A DNA stretch of 64,000 nt from Orbilia blumenaviensis (Eukaryota; Ascomycota; Orbiliomycetes; Orbiliales; Orbiliaceae). Numbering within the stretch: position 1 is the stretch's first letter; each line of letters opens with the position of its first letter. The position numbers were made by a program, and so were the translations under genes. The notes below the pieces were generated by a model, which ran no database searches, was not told the DNA's origin, and saw only the letters and a list, made by a program, of their open reading frames with translations. The DNA lies in assembly GCA_036872755.1 (NCBI GenBank), contig JAVHNS010000004.1:3448720-3512719 (forward strand). The letters are read 5' to 3'. Positions 61,035-64,000 of the stretch are shown piece after piece.

Positions 61035-61126
61035 TAACTGGTTGAGATAGTTGGTAATTGAAAGATTTGAGAAAAAAATTTTTTTTTAATTTTTGAAATT
61101 TTTGAAAATTTTTAGTTTTTAATAGC

Positions 61127-61404
61127 ACTAATTTTATTATATATTATTATAATTTTGTTTATTTGTTAGAATACATGAGATATTAATTTTATTATATGTT
61201 ATTATAACTTTACTTGTTTGTTAGAGTGTGTGAGATGTTGATTTTATTATGTATTATTGTAATCTTATTTATTTGTTAAAATATGTAAAATATTAATTTT
61301 ATTATATATTATTATAACCTTATTTATTTATTAAAATATATAAAATACTAATTCTGTTACATACTATTACAACTTTGCTTACTTATTAGAACATATAAAA
61401 TATA
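61127..61404. repeat. 55-bp minisatellite, five copies
   Basis: The word ATTTTATTAT or a variant recurs at 61131, 61186, 61241, 61296 and 61351, an exact 55-bp period. All five units align without length change and differ by transitions. The third copy is enriched in G variants and the fifth in C variants. Confidence 0.8.
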
Positions 61405-62049
61405 AAATTATTTTTAACTATAATTTTAATTTAATTATATTAATAACAAATTAATAAACAATTAAATTTAACTACTAAAGTAAAAATTTTTTAATTTATA
61501 AAAATATATTTAGCAATTTAAAAACTATTAAGTAAATTTTAATAATAATTTAATTATATATTATTATAATTATATGTTTAAAATATATAAAATTCCCAAA
61601 AACCCTCTCATTTATAAAAATAGAATAATATAATTTCAATAATTTTATCTAATAATTCTAATAAATTATATCTTTATTGGTTTTGTTTTATTGCCCCTTT
61701 ATAATTTTAATCTTGATAATAAATTTAATTAAATTAATATATTAACTTAATTGGTTATATTTTGAATTAAATTAACAAAATATAATCAATATTTAGTTAT
61801 AATAGTTAATAATATAAATTTTTAAATTCAAAAATTAATTTAAATTTTTAATATAAATAATTTTTTTAAAAAAAAAATTAAAATTAATTTCCCAAACCCA
61901 TACTAAATTATAATTAATAAATAAATATTAACCAAAAATTTCTTACACTAAATACCCTCTTTTTCAAAATAATTGGAAATAATTACATTACAAAACAACA
62001 AACCAATATCAATTAATTATATATTTTTTTAAATTATAATTAATTCAAA

Positions 62050-62512
62050 ACAAATAGTACAAATTATTTTGTAATACATTTAAGGTGAATAATAAGTTGT
62101 AGGAAATTTAATTATTTAATTTTAATTTATATATCAAAATTAATTTTTTAAATAATTTAACAAATAGATAATTAATAATAAAATACCAACTAAAAACCTC
62201 TTATATATTTTATTTTACAATTCGGGAATAGTACAAAAACAATTAAACAAATAACTATGTTTATTAATAATTAAGTTATTTAAACTGTTATTAACTTAAA
62301 ATTAAATTTACAAATATTTTATAATATATTTAAAATAAATAGTAGGTTATAAAAAGTCTAATTATTTGGCTTTAGTTTATATATTAAAATTAATTCTCTA
62401 AATAATTTAATAAATAAATAATTAATAATAAAATACTAACTAAAAGTTTTTTATATATTTTATTTTGTAATTTAGAAATAATGCAAAAATAATTAAATAA
62501 ATAATTATATCC
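62050..62512. repeat. Direct repeat of about 200 bp, 250-bp period
   Basis: Sequence around 62055-62255 recurs at about 62305-62510. An anchor CAAATAGATAATTAATAATA (62161) matches TAAATAAATAATTAATAATA (62411). Differences are again mostly transitions. Confidence 0.6.
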
Positions 62513-63360
62513 TATTTAAATAAAAATTTTATTTTTATAAAAATTCTATCTATATTAATGTTATTTTTTTTATTGTAAAAATTTTAATTTATATAATTTT
62601 ATTAATTTTATTATTGAATTTTTTGGTATTTAAATTTTTTATTTGTTAGTTGTAATTTGTTTTAATTTTATTATTCTATAAATAATTATTAAACTTATTT
62701 ATTATATTAAGGTGTAGATTATTTTAGGTGAGAATATAATAGGCAAACACTTATTTGTTGTATTAGTTAATAAGTTCAATTAAATTAATTAATATAATTA
62801 ATTAGATTGGTGATAAATTTATTATTTAATTAGTTGAGTTTAAATTTTAATTAAAATTTATATAATTTATTTTAATTTTTTTATATTTTTATATAATTAT
62901 TAAATTTATTTATTATATTAAAACATAAATTATTTTAAATAAAATTTAATTATTATAAATTATATAATAATTTATAATTAACAATATATTATTAATTATA
63001 ACTTGGTTGTATTTTTATTAACAATTTTATTTTATTAATTTATTCATAATATTTATTATTATAAATTTTTTTCTTTTATTTTTTAATTTTAATTTAATTT
63101 ATAAAATTTTAATATTAAATTATAATTATTTTTAATTATTTTATAATAGAGACAATTTTTAATTACTTTTTTTTTATATATTTTACAATTTTATATATTA
63201 TTTAAAATATTAAATATAATATATTTACTAAATTTATTAATTTAATTATATTATTTTTATTAATATAATAAGTAAATATAATTATAATTATATATTTTAA
63301 ATAAAAAAATAAAAATTAATATTAAAAAAATTTAAAAAAAAAATAAGGAAATAAATTACC

Positions 63361-63646
63361 TTATATATAATTAAAAATAAAATAATTAATAATTATATAA
63401 ATAATTTTTTAATAAAAACTTATTTTATATATAATTAAAAATAAAATAATTAATTATTATATATAATTATATATAAAATAATTAATTACTATATAAAAAA
63501 TTATTTAATAAAAAATTATTTTATATATAATTAAAAATAAAATAATTAATTATTATATATAATTATATGTAAAATAATTAATTATTATAATTTTTTATTA
63601 AAAACTTAAATTTATTTTATATATAATTAAAAATAAAATAATTAAT
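63361..63646. repeat. Short AT repeat with about 32-bp modular spacing
   Basis: The word TTATATATAATTAAAA occurs at 63361, 63425, 63521 and 63617, spaced 64, 96 and 96 bp. All are multiples of 32, which suggests a decayed array of about 32-bp units. Confidence 0.55.
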
Positions 63647-63722
63647 TTATATATATTATTAAAATAATTCCATTATATTTTGTTATATTTAAAATTAACT
63701 GAGTATAATTAGGCTATATTAG

Positions 63723-63841
63723 ATTAATTTATAAATTAATTAATAACTAATTTGTAAATTAATTTGGAAATTAGTTTGTAAATTAATTTGTAAACCAATT
63801 TATAAATTAGTTTATGAACTAGCTTATAAATCAATTTGGGG
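63723..63841. repeat. 12-bp minisatellite abutting the telomere
   Basis: Ten consecutive units of the form ATTAATTTGTAA (one is 11 bp) run from 63723 directly into the telomere. The last unit reads ATCAATTTGGGG, so the array joins the first telomere repeat without a gap. Confidence 0.85.
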
Positions 63842-63967
63842 TTAGGGTTTAGGGTTAGGGTTAGGGTTTTTAGGGTTAGGGTTTAGGGTTTTAGGGTTTA
63901 GGGTTAGGGTTAGGGTTTAGGGTTTTAGGGTTTAGGGTTAGGGTTAGGGTTTAGGGTTAGGTTAGGG

Positions 63968-64000
<33 letters not shown>
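63842..64000 (+). repeat. Telomere, TTAGGG with variant units
   Basis: Twenty-four repeat units ending at the window edge: 13 TTAGGG, 7 TTTAGGG, 2 TTTTAGGG, 1 TTTTTAGGG, 1 TTAGG, then TT. The G-rich strand runs 5' to 3' outward, as at a true right chromosome end. A five-unit block of 34 bp is perfectly duplicated (63882-63915 and 63916-63949). Pure TTAGGG predominates toward the distal end. Confidence 0.97.

Larger units (their letters stand above)
50176..63722. other. 13-kb AT-rich, probably RIP-mutated subtelomere
   Basis: From about 50.4 kb the sequence becomes almost pure A/T and stays so to the telomere. No frame of meaningful length is open; the one longest frame (55627-55851 minus) is low-complexity Lys/Ile/Asn and is chance. 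Two short GC-normal islands survive near 50764-50910 and 54198-54262. Repeats within the block differ between copies mainly by C/T and G/A transitions. This is the signature expected from repeat-induced point mutation of old repeats. The original elements cannot be named by eye. Confidence 0.8.

Noticed and set aside
59465..61404. CRISPR array
   Set aside because: The regular repeats have no unique spacers; units are tandem and the organism is a eukaryote.
50600..63700. Mitochondrial DNA insertion
   Set aside because: Composition is similar to fungal mtDNA but no mitochondrial gene or tRNA pattern is seen, and the repeat copies show RIP-like transitions.
63842..64000. Plant-type (TTTAGGG) telomere
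   Set aside because: TTAGGG units outnumber TTTAGGG and all recognisable genes are fungal.

Overview
The window is the right-hand end of a chromosome of a filamentous ascomycete (Pezizomycotina). The last 159 bases are TTAGGG-type telomere repeats, with the G-rich strand running outward. Genes have short 5'-GT...AG-3' introns of about 50-110 bp. Their families are typical of Pezizomycotina: multi-LysM secreted proteins, a killer-toxin-like GH18 chitinase, a CBM1-bearing cellulase, an NFX1-type helicase and an NLR-like protein with a lipase-like domain. About 13 kb next to the telomere is extremely AT-rich and its internal repeats differ almost only by transitions, as expected from repeat-induced point mutation (RIP). 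Nothing here fixes the genus.

Layout from left to right. (1) 1-1.1 kb: the 3' part of a BAHD-type acyltransferase. (2) 1.4-15.3 kb: a chitin-targeting block of two secreted five-LysM proteins (minus strand) and a 1,761-residue killer-toxin-like chitinase (plus strand); the larger LysM gene and the chitinase share a 1.4-kb head-to-head promoter region. (3) 16.3-18.5 kb: a secreted cellulase read as CBM1-GH5-CBM_X2-CBM46. (4) 18.5-28.3 kb: gene-poor, with a small secreted cysteine-rich protein, a VHL beta-domain protein and doubtful or decayed ORFs. (5) 29-41.1 kb: a C2H2 zinc-finger protein, then a divergent pair 345 bp apart. One partner is an RGG-tailed protein of the fungal family usually mislabelled geranylgeranyl pyrophosphate synthetase, in which I see possible PD-(D/E)XK/DXO-type motifs. 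The other is a 2,328-residue fusion of an SF1 helicase, an NFX1 zinc finger and three CbbX/SpoVK-type AAA+ modules. (6) 41.3 kb: a relic of an ABC-transporter nucleotide-binding domain. (7) 44.2-49.2 kb: an NLR-like gene with a SesB-like lipase domain, a degenerate nucleotide-binding domain and a helical C-terminus. (8) 50.2-63.84 kb: the AT-rich subtelomere with several minisatellites and duplications, then the telomere.

How the parts may work together (inference). The 1.4-15.3 kb block looks like a unit for attacking or shielding chitin: secreted chitin binders beside a chitinase with two hevein-like modules and several Kex2-like sites. The 32-41 kb divergent pair is the best candidate for an under-described system, a possible nuclease beside a helicase/AAA+ machine, perhaps in RNA surveillance or defence against mobile elements. 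The NLR-like gene adds to the impression of an accessory immunity and antagonism region next to the telomere. All exon boundaries were read by eye from GT/AG signals and frame continuity.
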